From an uncultured Oribacterium sp. (GTDB lineage: Bacteria > Bacillota > Clostridia > Lachnospirales > Lachnospiraceae), in assembly GCA_934279105.1 (NCBI GenBank), contig CAKQWR010000098.1, positions 1 through 7,471 of the forward strand: a stretch of DNA of 7,471 bases, written 5' to 3'. Below, piece by piece: positions 1 to 5,918 of this stretch. The notes beneath the pieces were generated by a model, which saw only the letters and a program-made list of their open reading frames with translations, made no database searches and was not told the origin of the DNA. Every line of letters starts with the position of its first letter. The first letter of the stretch is position 1. The position numbers and the translations under genes are program-made.

Positions 1-540
1 GCCGACACCGACGATCTTATCAAATGCAAGGTACTCAAGAACGTTGTCGAGGTTAACTCCACCGGTAGGCATGAACTTGAGCTGTGGGAATACAGGAGCA
101 AGAGCCTTCAGGGTCTTGAGTCCGCCGTATGCACCAGCCGGGAAGAACTTTACCATCGGAAGGTTGTAACGAAGTGCGTTTGTGATATCGGTCGGTGTGC
201 AGGTACCTGGGCAGTAAGCTACGCCGTGGCCGAGTGCGCACTGTGCAACCTCATCTGAGAAAGATGGGGAAACGATGAACTGAGCACCAGCGTTGATCGC
301 ACGTGTGCACTGCTCGCGATCGAGGACAGTACCAGCACCAACAACAACGTTCGGGCACTCCTTTACCATAGCTGCGATTGCATCTGCAGCAGCTGCTGTA
401 CGGAAGGTAACCTCAGCCATTGGAAGATGACCAGCCTCGAGAGCCTTTGCAAGAGGAACAGCATCCTCTACGTGATCGATAACTACGACTGGACAAACCT
501 TAATCTCAGCAAGCTTCTCCATGAAATCTTTCTGTGTCAT
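1..540 (-). CDS. eda: KDPG/KHG aldolase (2-dehydro-3-deoxy-phosphogluconate aldolase), 3' end beyond the window
   Basis: Class I aldolase cleaving 2-keto-3-deoxy-6-phosphogluconate to pyruvate and glyceraldehyde-3-phosphate, the last step of hexuronate breakdown. The minus-strand frame is open from an ATG at 540 to the window edge, giving 180 residues. The family is about 205-215 residues, so roughly 30 C-terminal residues lie outside. Visible family motifs are EVTFRT (residues 43-48, with the catalytic Glu43), VGAGTVL (67-73), FIVSP (88-92), PGTCTPT (111-117), KFFPA (131-135, with Lys131 as the Schiff-base lysine) and PTGGV (158-162). All catalytic residues I would look for are present. The start is fixed by AAAGGAG at 548-554, 7 nt upstream. 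The gene has its own promoter and a cre box, although it lies downstream of the uxuA-uxuB-fusion unit on the same strand. Identification is firm; use on KDPG rather than a related keto-acid substrate is inferred from the uxuAB neighbours. Confidence 0.95.
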   Translation of the reverse strand, partial: MTQKDFMEKLAEIKVCPVVVIDHVEDAVPLAKALEAGHLPMAEVTFRTAAAADAIAAMVKECPNVVVGAGTVLDREQCTRAINAGAQFIVSPSFSDEVAQCALGHGVAYCPGTCTPTDITNALRYNLPMVKFFPAGAYGGLKTLKALAPVFPQLKFMPTGGVNLDNVLEYLAFDKIVGVG

Positions 541-585
541 ATCAAATCTCCTTTGAATATTATCAAGCCCGAATATATCAGGCCG

Positions 586-599
586 TGTAAACGCTTACA
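586..599. promoter_or_regulatory. Catabolite-responsive element (cre, CcpA site) at the eda transcription start
   Basis: TGTAAACGCTTACA matches the degenerate cre consensus TGWAARCGYTWNCW at every position. It begins 6 bp downstream of the eda -10 box, so it covers the predicted start and early transcribed region, a position typical of CcpA roadblock repression in Bacillota. The match is seen in the sequence; binding by CcpA, or by another LacI-family protein with a similar site, is inferred. Confidence 0.7.
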
Positions 600-605
600 A
601 TCTAT

Positions 606-634
606 ATTATATATGATTTTATTTTCACATACAA
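606..634 (-). promoter_or_regulatory. Putative sigma-A promoter of eda
   Basis: On the minus strand, TTGTAT (629-634) and TATAAT (606-611) are separated by exactly 17 bp. The expected transcription start falls near 598-600, giving a leader of about 60 nt before the eda start at 540. The perfect -10 and ideal spacing make this a good candidate, though the -35 has only four of six consensus bases. It implies eda can be transcribed independently of the upstream genes. Confidence 0.65.
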
Positions 635-752
635 GAGAGAACGCACAGCTTGCATGCTAAATTTACGTCACCTGCTTCCGCACGATCGGCAGAACGCTTG
701 ACTTTTCATCAAGTTGTCGCGGGTGCGAGTCGCGCTGAGCATGTTTTGATGC

Positions 753-1937
753 TTAATCCTTCAGATAAACCTGATGGAAGGCAAACTCTCCTTCTTCACT
801 GACATCGATCACCATATAGGATGGACGTCGGTCAACCTGACGCGGATAGCTGATGGAACCTGGGTTCAGGCAGGTAACTCCTTCGATTGTCTTCAGAAAC
901 GGTTTATGTGTATGACCGAACATCACGACATCACAGTCGCGGTTTTTCGCTTCATCGACGATACCGGTCACGCCCATATTGACACCATAATAGTGACCAT
1001 GGGTGAGAAGACAGCGATGCTTGCCGATTTTCACGACGATATCCTTCGGCAGTGAGGTGAAAAAGTCGTTATTTCCCTGTACGAAATAGCACTTTACACC
1101 CTCACCGGCATACTGCTGGATCATCCCCTCCGATCCCTCAGCATCGCCCAGGTGTATCAGAATATCGATCATTCCGATTCGGCTCAGCACATCCTTCAGG
1201 TTCGCATCGTATCGATGAGAGTCGCTTACGACGAGGACGGTCTGAAAGGGGCGGACAAGTCCGCTTTCCTCCCGGGCCTCTCCCCCATTTTCCGACATGC
1301 TGCCATGTCTCTCTGCATCTTTTTCGAGTACATCCTTCAGGAGCTCACGCATCGCGCGAAGTGCCTTTCCACGATGGGAAATCGCGTTTGTCTCCTCCGG
1401 TGTCAGTTCTGCGGATGTCTTTCCATATTCCGGAAGATACAGAATCGGATCATATCCGAATCCATGCTCTCCCTTCGGTTCATAAGCGATCCGTCCTTCG
1501 AAGATACCTTCTGCATGCAGTACACGTCCATCTGCAAACGCTGCACAGATATCACATGTAAAGTGTGCTGCTCTCTCCTCACCCTCCGCATAACGGACTT
1601 CATGGATGATGCGTGCATTCTTCACATCATACGAGGTATCCTCCCCGAGATAGCGGGCACTGTAGATGCCCGGCAGTCCCAGCATGTAATTAACACAAAG
1701 GCCGGAGTCATCCGACATGATAATGTCATCGTCCTCCAGCATGTTATGTGCAAGCATATAGTTGCGAATGCCGACAGCTTTCAGCTCTGCGTTCTCCGCA
1801 AAGGTTTTACCTGTCTCCACCGGCTCGAAATCGATCCCGAGCTCGCTCTTCGCAACGATTTCAGTGGCCAGATCCCCCAGGATCTGGCGCACCTCTATCA
1901 TTTTATTTTTGTTATGGGTAGCAAATATGATTCGCAT
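753..1937 (-). CDS. RdgB/HAM1 non-canonical purine NTP pyrophosphatase fused to YfcE/MJ0936-family metallophosphoesterase
   Basis: One uninterrupted 394-residue frame carries two complete enzymes. Residues 1 to about 205 are an RdgB-type XTP/dITP diphosphatase, which removes deaminated purine nucleotides from the pool: ATHNKNK (6-12), TFAENA (45-50), SDDSGL (75-80, with the catalytic Asp pair), LPGIYSARY (88-96), GFGYDP (159-164) and SHRGKA (187-192). Residues about 231-394 are a calcineurin-like phosphodiesterase of the YfcE/MJ0936 type: SDSH (238-241), HLGD (262-265), GNND (288-291), THGH (312-315), GHTH (341-344) and LNPGS (357-361). All metal-ligand positions are kept. A charged linker of about 25 residues joins them, and each domain has its usual full length, so this is a true fusion rather than a truncated pair. 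The start at 1937 gives the standard RdgB N-terminus; its ribosome site is weak (purine-rich GAAAGAGA). It lies 41 bp after uxuB with no terminator seen and is probably co-transcribed. The physiological substrate of the phosphoesterase half is unknown. Confidence 0.93.
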   Translation of the reverse strand: MRIIFATHNKNKMIEVRQILGDLATEIVAKSELGIDFEPVETGKTFAENAELKAVGIRNYMLAHNMLEDDDIIMSDDSGLCVNYMLGLPGIYSARYLGEDTSYDVKNARIIHEVRYAEGEERAAHFTCDICAAFADGRVLHAEGIFEGRIAYEPKGEHGFGYDPILYLPEYGKTSAELTPEETNAISHRGKALRAMRELLKDVLEKDAERHGSMSENGGEAREESGLVRPFQTVLVVSDSHRYDANLKDVLSRIGMIDILIHLGDAEGSEGMIQQYAGEGVKCYFVQGNNDFFTSLPKDIVVKIGKHRCLLTHGHYYGVNMGVTGIVDEAKNRDCDVVMFGHTHKPFLKTIEGVTCLNPGSISYPRQVDRRPSYMVIDVSEEGEFAFHQVYLKD

Positions 1938-1978
1938 GTTTCACTCGTCTCTTTCTGCCCATATGCCTGATTGTATGA

Positions 1979-3589
1979 TTAATCCAGGTACTTCTTCAGG
2001 GTGGCTCTCACGGCACCAGGGCCTGCAAGCTCTTCCTTAAAGAGATCCTCGATCATATCACCGATACCAGCCTCATAAAGGTCAGAGCCGAAAATGTTCG
2101 CGTTACTGAGGATCGGACGAACCTTGTCGCCGACGCTCTCCGGATGTCCGAGTGTGATGCCCTCAAGCTGCTGAGAAAGTGTCTCAAGCATAGGATCTGC
2201 TGAACGCTCGAAAGCATTGCCCTCATCATCCACACCAAGAAGATAGCGCAGCCAGCCTGCGATTGCAAGCGGAATTGCCTTCAGCTTCTTCGCATCGCCA
2301 TACTTCGCAACATAGCTCTTGATGGTCTCACCGTAACGGATGCCGACCTTCTGAGAAGTATCGGTTGCGATACGCTGTGGCGTATCCGGCATGAACGGGT
2401 TCGGAATACGAACATTGATAACCTCGTCAACGAATGCCTCCGGGGAAAGAATACCAGGGTTCGTTACAACCGGCATACCCTCAACCGGGCCGATCTCATG
2501 AACGAGCTTGTTGAGCTCGGTATCCTTCATCTCATCTGCGATGAGGTCATAGCCGAGAACGCAGCCATATACAGCCAGTGCGGTGTGCAGTGGGTTCAGA
2601 CAGGTCGTAACCTTCATACGCTCTACCTTGTTTACAGTGTCGCGATCCGTCATGTAAACACCGGCATCCTCAAGCTTCGGTCTGCCGTTCGGGAACTTAT
2701 CCTCGATAACGAGATACTGCGGGCCCTCTGCATTGACGAAAGGTGCAATATAGGTATGCTTCGAAGTGATGACCGGAGCCATATCCTCGATGCCGAGTGC
2801 CTCAAGCTCCTTCTCTACGGACTCTGCAGGACGCGGTGTGATCTTATCGATCATAGACCATGGGAAGCCAACCTTTGACTCATCCTTCAGGTAATCTACG
2901 AATGCAGCCGGAACGAAGTCCTTCTTCACCCACTCCTCTGCCATGGTCACGATGGAGCTCATGAGCTTCTCACCGTTATGTGAGCAGTTATCGCAGGAAA
3001 CGATTGCAACCGGATACTGACCAGCCTTGAAACGCTCGAACAGAAGTGCCGTTACGATGGCCATCGCAGCACCTGGCTTCTCTGGGCCGTTGTCGATGTC
3101 TGCCTGTACGAATGGGAAGTACTGGCCAGCCGCATTCTTCAGTGCATATCCCTTCTCCGTGATGGTAAAGGTCGCCATCTGGAAATCAGGATTTGTGAAG
3201 ATTTCCTTGAGACGATTCCACTCTGCAGCATCGGAAGACTGTGCCTTGATTGCCTCGGTCAGGGAACCGATGACACGCTTCTCCGTGTTGCCGTCTGCCT
3301 TCAGGGTTACGCCCAGTACGAGGTTATCGTATGGCTTGTAAATCTTATCCACTACGTCGAAATCAAAGCTCTCAACGCAGGTGATGCCCTTATCAAGCTC
3401 CCCCTTCTCGATCAGAGTATCTGCGATACCGCCGAGGAAGATACGGAAGATGTTACCGATACCGAAGTGTACCCAGCGAGGGGCCTTCTTCGTATTCTCT
3501 GCAAGTACAGCGACATCATAACCTGGGAGGGTTACGCCGGCCTTCTCCCATGCTGCTCTATCCTTTAAACCTTCAAGTGTTAATTTCAT
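1979..3589 (-). CDS. uxuB: Fructuronate reductase / D-mannonate oxidoreductase (mannitol dehydrogenase family)
   Basis: NAD-dependent polyol-type long-chain dehydrogenase, predicted to interconvert fructuronate and mannonate in glucuronate catabolism in the cytoplasm. The 536-residue protein opens with the Rossmann-like segment HFGIGNIFR (41-49). Further family blocks are SCDNCSHNG (198-206), DKITPRP (248-254) and the C-terminal polyol-dehydrogenase core K-x5-N-x2-H with Lys326, Asn332 and His335 (KVTTCLNPLH, 326-335), the expected catalytic residues. It is about 50 residues longer than the E. coli UxuB as I remember it. The ATG at 3589 overlaps the uxuA stop (ATGA), and its ribosome site AAAGGAG (3598-3604) lies inside the end of uxuA, indicating translational coupling. 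Close relatives reduce tagaturonate or oxidise mannitol or arabinitol; the coupling to uxuA makes mannonate the likely substrate. Confidence 0.9.
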   Translation of the reverse strand: MKLTLEGLKDRAAWEKAGVTLPGYDVAVLAENTKKAPRWVHFGIGNIFRIFLGGIADTLIEKGELDKGITCVESFDFDVVDKIYKPYDNLVLGVTLKADGNTEKRVIGSLTEAIKAQSSDAAEWNRLKEIFTNPDFQMATFTITEKGYALKNAAGQYFPFVQADIDNGPEKPGAAMAIVTALLFERFKAGQYPVAIVSCDNCSHNGEKLMSSIVTMAEEWVKKDFVPAAFVDYLKDESKVGFPWSMIDKITPRPAESVEKELEALGIEDMAPVITSKHTYIAPFVNAEGPQYLVIEDKFPNGRPKLEDAGVYMTDRDTVNKVERMKVTTCLNPLHTALAVYGCVLGYDLIADEMKDTELNKLVHEIGPVEGMPVVTNPGILSPEAFVDEVINVRIPNPFMPDTPQRIATDTSQKVGIRYGETIKSYVAKYGDAKKLKAIPLAIAGWLRYLLGVDDEGNAFERSADPMLETLSQQLEGITLGHPESVGDKVRPILSNANIFGSDLYEAGIGDMIEDLFKEELAGPGAVRATLKKYLD

Positions 3590-4695
3590 TTTGCAAACTC
3601 CTTTCTCGTCTCAGCCTTCTCGATGGCCTCCCAGAGACCCTGGATGTACGTTGCACCAAGTGCACGATCATAGAGACCATATCCTGGGATAACGCCTGGC
3701 TTATCAACCTCATCCCAGATCATACGGCCGTGATCCGGACGGATCGGTCCGTCGAAGCCAGTCTCATAGAGTGCACGAACGATCTCGTACATATCGAAGT
3801 TACCATCCTTGGAAATATGGCAAGCCTCCTGGAAATCATAATTCTCACGAGAGGTATCGTTGAAACGAAGGTTACGTACATGTGCAAAATGGATTCTGCC
3901 CTTCAGTACACGAATCATGTGTGGAAGGTCATTTGCGAGGTTGGTTCCATAAGAACCCGAGCAGAAGGTAACGCCGTTATGTACATCATCGACTGCATTC
4001 ATCAGACGAAGGATACCCTCCTCGGAATTGATGATTCTGGTGAGACCAAATACTGGCCATGCCGGATCATCCGGGTGGATTGCCATCTTGATATCATACT
4101 TGTTGCAGACCGGCATGATGGCCTTCAGGAAGTAAACGAGGTTCTGGAACAGCTTCTCGCCATCCACGTCCTTATACATCTCGAAGAGCTCCTTTACCTT
4201 CTCCATACGCTCCGGCTCCCAGCCTGGCATAACCGCGCCGTTTGACATCTTCTCCATAGAAGCTGCAAGGTTATCCGGATCGATGGCATCGATGGCCTTC
4301 TGATTATAAGCAAGTACTGTAGAGCCATCCGGGTTCTTACGTGCAAGCTCGGTTCTCGTCCAGTCAAATACCGGCATGAAGTTGTAGCATACGAGGTGAA
4401 TGTCTTCCTTACCAAGGTTCTCCAGTGTCTCGATATAGTTTGCGATGTACATATCGCGGTTCTCATCGCCTACCTTGATAGAGTCGCAAACGTTTACAGA
4501 CTCGATACCGCTGAGATTCAGACCGGCAGCCTCAACCTCTTCCTTTAATGCATGGATTCTCTCCTGAGACCATACTTCACCTGGGGTGGTGTCATACAAT
4601 GTGGTGATTACACCGGTCACACCCGGAATCTGGCGAATCTGCTGTAAGGTAACGGTGTCAAACTTTGATCCGTACCAACGTAATGTCATTTCCAT
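3586..4695 (-). CDS. uxuA: Mannonate dehydratase
   Basis: Metal-dependent (Mn/Fe) TIM-barrel lyase converting D-mannonate to 2-keto-3-deoxy-D-gluconate. The chosen start at 4695 gives 369 residues beginning MEMTLRWYG, matching the RWYG start typical of UxuA. It is preceded 8 nt upstream by GGAGGG (4704-4709). An in-frame ATG at 4689 is too far from that site, and one at 4770 would add 25 residues unlike the family. The four expected metal ligands are all visible: His207 in IHPDDP (206-211), Cys245 in FCSGS (244-248), His272 in HVRN (272-275) and Asp321 in RPDHG (319-323). The length fits Firmicute UxuA proteins, which are somewhat shorter than the E. coli enzyme. It is the first gene of the minus-strand unit, overlaps uxuB by 4 bases and is divergent from the GntR regulator, which probably controls it. 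Confidence 0.96.
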   Translation of the reverse strand: MEMTLRWYGSKFDTVTLQQIRQIPGVTGVITTLYDTTPGEVWSQERIHALKEEVEAAGLNLSGIESVNVCDSIKVGDENRDMYIANYIETLENLGKEDIHLVCYNFMPVFDWTRTELARKNPDGSTVLAYNQKAIDAIDPDNLAASMEKMSNGAVMPGWEPERMEKVKELFEMYKDVDGEKLFQNLVYFLKAIMPVCNKYDIKMAIHPDDPAWPVFGLTRIINSEEGILRLMNAVDDVHNGVTFCSGSYGTNLANDLPHMIRVLKGRIHFAHVRNLRFNDTSRENYDFQEACHISKDGNFDMYEIVRALYETGFDGPIRPDHGRMIWDEVDKPGVIPGYGLYDRALGATYIQGLWEAIEKAETRKEFAK

Positions 4696-4714
4696 ATCGA
4701 ATACCCTCCAAACA

Positions 4715-4727
4715 AAATGTATACTAG
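4715..4727. promoter_or_regulatory. Candidate GntR/FadR-type operator, copy 1 (uxuA-proximal)
   Basis: AAATGTATACTAG with the core palindrome GTATAC at 4719-4724. The identical 13 bases recur at 4882-4894 beside the divergent regulator. FadR-subfamily regulators, including the E. coli UxuR type, bind short palindromes with a GT-N2-AC centre, so the form fits the neighbouring regulator. The copy lies between the predicted uxuA start of transcription and its ribosome site. The repeat is directly visible; the protein that binds it is inferred. Confidence 0.55.
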
Positions 4728-4741
4728 TTTCTGTAATTCCT

Positions 4742-4770
4742 AGAATACCCCGCCATACTTTATCTGTCAA
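4742..4770 (-). promoter_or_regulatory. Putative proximal sigma-A promoter of the uxuA operon
   Basis: Minus-strand TTGACA (4765-4770), a perfect -35, is followed after exactly 17 bp by TATTCT (4742-4747), four of six matches to the -10 consensus. The predicted start is near 4735, leaving a leader of about 40 nt before the uxuA ATG. A GTATAC-core operator copy sits about 11-16 bp downstream of that start, where a bound repressor would block clearance. Confidence 0.7.
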
Positions 4771-4816
4771 TCTTATTCAGCAAAAAAGTCAAATTTCTTA
4801 TTGAATCCTTCAGTAT

Positions 4817-4832
4817 TGTGGATATTTTCACA
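4817..4832. promoter_or_regulatory. CRP/FNR-like inverted repeat
   Basis: TGTGGATATTTTCACA fits the TGTGA-N6-TCACA arrangement of CRP/FNR-family sites with a single mismatch. The flanking bases extend the inverted repeat to ATTGTG(N8)CACAAT at 4815-4834. It lies upstream of the proximal uxuA promoter, around -80 to -100. Bacillota generally lack cAMP-CRP but do have CRP/FNR-family proteins. With only one site it could also be chance in AT-rich DNA. Confidence 0.3.
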
Positions 4833-4844
4833 ATCGTCGTCAAT

Positions 4845-4858
4845 TGTAAGCGCTTTTA
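4845..4858. promoter_or_regulatory. cre-like element (CcpA site) upstream of uxuA
   Basis: TGTAAGCGCTTTTA matches the cre consensus TGWAARCGYTWNCW at 13 of 14 positions; the penultimate C is T. Its centre AAGCGCTT (4848-4855) is a perfect palindrome. It abuts the candidate distal uxuA -10 box (4858-4863), so it would cover that promoter's start site, and lies about 110 bp upstream of the proximal start. It sits about 55 bp upstream of the regulator's -10 box. Confidence 0.5.
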
Positions 4859-4885
4859 TTATACTTTTGTTTCATTTTCACAAAT
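4858..4885 (-). promoter_or_regulatory. Possible distal promoter of uxuA
   Basis: The minus strand shows a perfect TATAAT (4858-4863) with a poor -35, ATTTGT, at 4880-4885 (16-bp spacer). The evidence is the -10 box, the cre-like box immediately downstream, and a layout like that of the eda promoter (TGTGAAAAT, 9-10 bp, TATAAT, cre). The weak -35 leaves it uncertain; it may need an activator or be inactive. Confidence 0.35.
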
Positions 4886-4894
4886 GTATACTAG
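4882..4894. promoter_or_regulatory. Candidate GntR/FadR-type operator, copy 2 (regulator-proximal)
   Basis: Second exact copy of AAATGTATACTAG, with GTATAC at 4886-4891. It occupies the position expected for the -35 region of the regulator gene and adjoins the -35 of the possible distal uxuA promoter. Occupancy here could therefore autorepress the regulator and affect uxuA. The two copies are 167 bp apart, about 16 helical turns, which would allow looping. Confidence 0.55.
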
Positions 4895-4913
4895 ATTTAT
4901 ATGAGAATTCGGG

Positions 4914-4919
4914 TATAAT
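4914..4919 (+). promoter_or_regulatory. Putative -10 box of the GntR regulator gene
   Basis: A perfect TATAAT lies 34 bp upstream of the regulator's ATG, giving a predicted start near 4926. No good -35 sits at 16-18 bp spacing; that region holds operator copy 2 instead. This suggests a weak, autoregulated promoter. Confidence 0.45.
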
Positions 4920-4953
4920 AATAGTATTCTTAATTCGTGACGCAGGAGCAGGT

Positions 4954-5694
4954 ATGAACGAGTATATACAGGAAGCACAGGCATCCGCAAATGATGCCGC
5001 ACTGATTTCAAAGCCAGAGGAAATACATCATTATTTATGGGATCGCATCGCGACGCTGGAACTTCAGCCGGGAACGAAGCTCAGCGAGGTGAAGCTCGCG
5101 CAGATGTTCAGCTGTAGCCGTATCCCTGTCCGTGAGGCTGTGCGCCAGTTAAACTCCGAAGGAGCACTGGACTCCCAGCCGCAGCGTGGAAGCTTCGTCA
5201 GCCGTATCGATATGAACCGTGTGCGTCAGGTTCGTTATCTTCGTGAGGTTCTGGAAACACGTGTCGTTCTCGATGCATACGACGCCGGTCTTCTCCAGCC
5301 GCTTCTCCCACTCCTTCGCAATATGGTGCAGGAGCAGCAGGATATGATCAAGTTTAACGAGCTCATCAAACTGACCGATGCGGACTCCCGTTTCCACGAC
5401 CTCTTCTATCAGCTGCAGAATAAGGAATTCGTGCAGCAGCATACCGGTCGCCACGATATTCACTATATCCGCGCCCGCCGTTTTGCACTCGGCATCGAAC
5501 GAAGTGATGACGAACGGATGGACGATAGTGTAAACATTGTCTCACAGCATGTACGTATGGTGCATGCCATCGAAGAGGGAAATCGCGACGCACTCGAGCA
5601 GGAACTCGTCCACCACTTCCGGAATATCAATCATACGCTGGAGCGCGTAGTGAATGACGCACAGTTCGAAAGCATCTTTCAGGTCAATGCATGA
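4954..5694 (+). CDS. GntR-family transcriptional regulator, FadR/FCD subfamily (probable hexuronate repressor)
   Basis: DNA-binding regulator of 246 residues, divergent from uxuA. Residues about 23-84 form a GntR winged helix-turn-helix: LQPGTKLSE (37-45), a recognition-helix region with SRIPVREAVRQL (55-66) and the wing QRGSFVS (77-83). Residues about 90-235 form the all-helical FCD ligand domain. Its likely metal or ligand residues are Asp144 and His148 (DSRFH), His199 (SQHVRMVHAI) and His221 in VHHF. The ATG at 4954 is preceded by AGGAG (4944-4948) at 5-nt spacing. The frame remains open upstream to 4801, but that part crosses promoter elements and is unlike the family. It probably represses uxuA and itself through the duplicated GTATAC element and responds to a hexuronate-pathway intermediate. 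It resembles UxuR/ExuR-type proteins in role, but I cannot name the exact orthologue. Confidence 0.9.
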   Translation: MNEYIQEAQASANDAALISKPEEIHHYLWDRIATLELQPGTKLSEVKLAQMFSCSRIPVREAVRQLNSEGALDSQPQRGSFVSRIDMNRVRQVRYLREVLETRVVLDAYDAGLLQPLLPLLRNMVQEQQDMIKFNELIKLTDADSRFHDLFYQLQNKEFVQQHTGRHDIHYIRARRFALGIERSDDERMDDSVNIVSQHVRMVHAIEEGNRDALEQELVHHFRNINHTLERVVNDAQFESIFQVNA

Positions 5695-5784
5695 AAGCTC
5701 GATGATCGAATTTCGCGTGTAGTAATCTGGCCGATGCTTTTTCTATCGCCACGCGTTCGTGATGAATGTCAAGAGAAAACAAGA

Positions 5785-5822
5785 AAGACCGACTGCATAC
5801 CCAAATGTATGTAGCCGGTCTT
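5785..5822. terminator. Hairpin terminator between the convergent regulator and symporter genes
   Basis: A long inverted repeat: a 7-bp stem AAGACCG/CGGTCTT, one A-C mismatch, then an 8-bp stem CTGCATAC/GTATGTAG with one G-T pair, closed by a 6-base loop (5801-5806). Downstream is T-rich but interrupted on both strands (CTATTATGCTTTTC on plus, TCTTGTTTTCTC on minus). It lies 90 bp after the regulator stop and about 97 bp after the symporter stop. A bidirectional terminator is the simplest reading. Confidence 0.65.
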
Positions 5823-5875
5823 CTATTATGCTTTTCTTCGATCGATTCTTTTTGTATCGTTTCCGATTTGTTTCA

Positions 5876-5915
5876 AAATGAGATGCACATCACTCCGTGT
5901 GCGCCCCACTCATTT
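5876..5915 (-). terminator. Possible second hairpin just after the symporter stop
   Basis: Nested inverted repeats AAATGAG/CTCATTT (5876-5882, 5909-5915) and GCACA/TGTGC (5885-5889, 5898-5902) begin 3 bp beyond the symporter stop. The internal loop is unequal, and the T residues fall inside the stem rather than after it. It could be an auxiliary terminator or a 3'-end stability hairpin. Confidence 0.3.
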
Positions 5916-5918
5916 ATT

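Noticed and set aside
661..755. Terminator between the fusion gene and eda
   Set aside because: The hairpins at 736-755 (TGAGCAT/ATGCTTA) and near 697-714 (CTTGA/TCAAG) are short and not followed by a T-tract on the minus strand. Read-through into eda remains possible.
1251..1298. Possible independent start (ATG at 1298) and small hairpin (GCGGAC/GTCCGC at 1251-1264) in the linker of the fusion gene, which might mean two separately made proteins
   Set aside because: No properly spaced ribosome site precedes 1298, and the GGGAGG downstream of it has no in-frame start codon at suitable spacing. The hairpin has no T-tract. It may be a relic of an intergenic region, but that cannot be shown.
1152..1970. 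A 272-codon open frame on the plus strand antisense to the RdgB-phosphoesterase fusion
   Set aside because: It lies wholly opposite a gene with two complete sets of conserved motifs; its translation is Cys- and His-rich with no recognisable domain, and no ribosome site was seen. It is a shadow frame.
3550..4245. A 231-codon plus-strand frame opposite uxuA
   Set aside because: It is antisense to well-conserved uxuA sequence including the metal-ligand motifs, and its own translation shows no family features.
4801..4953. A 51-residue N-terminal extension of the GntR regulator
   Set aside because: It spans the cre-like box, operator copy 2 and the -10 box. The ATG at 4954 has AGGAG at 5 nt and yields the normal family length.
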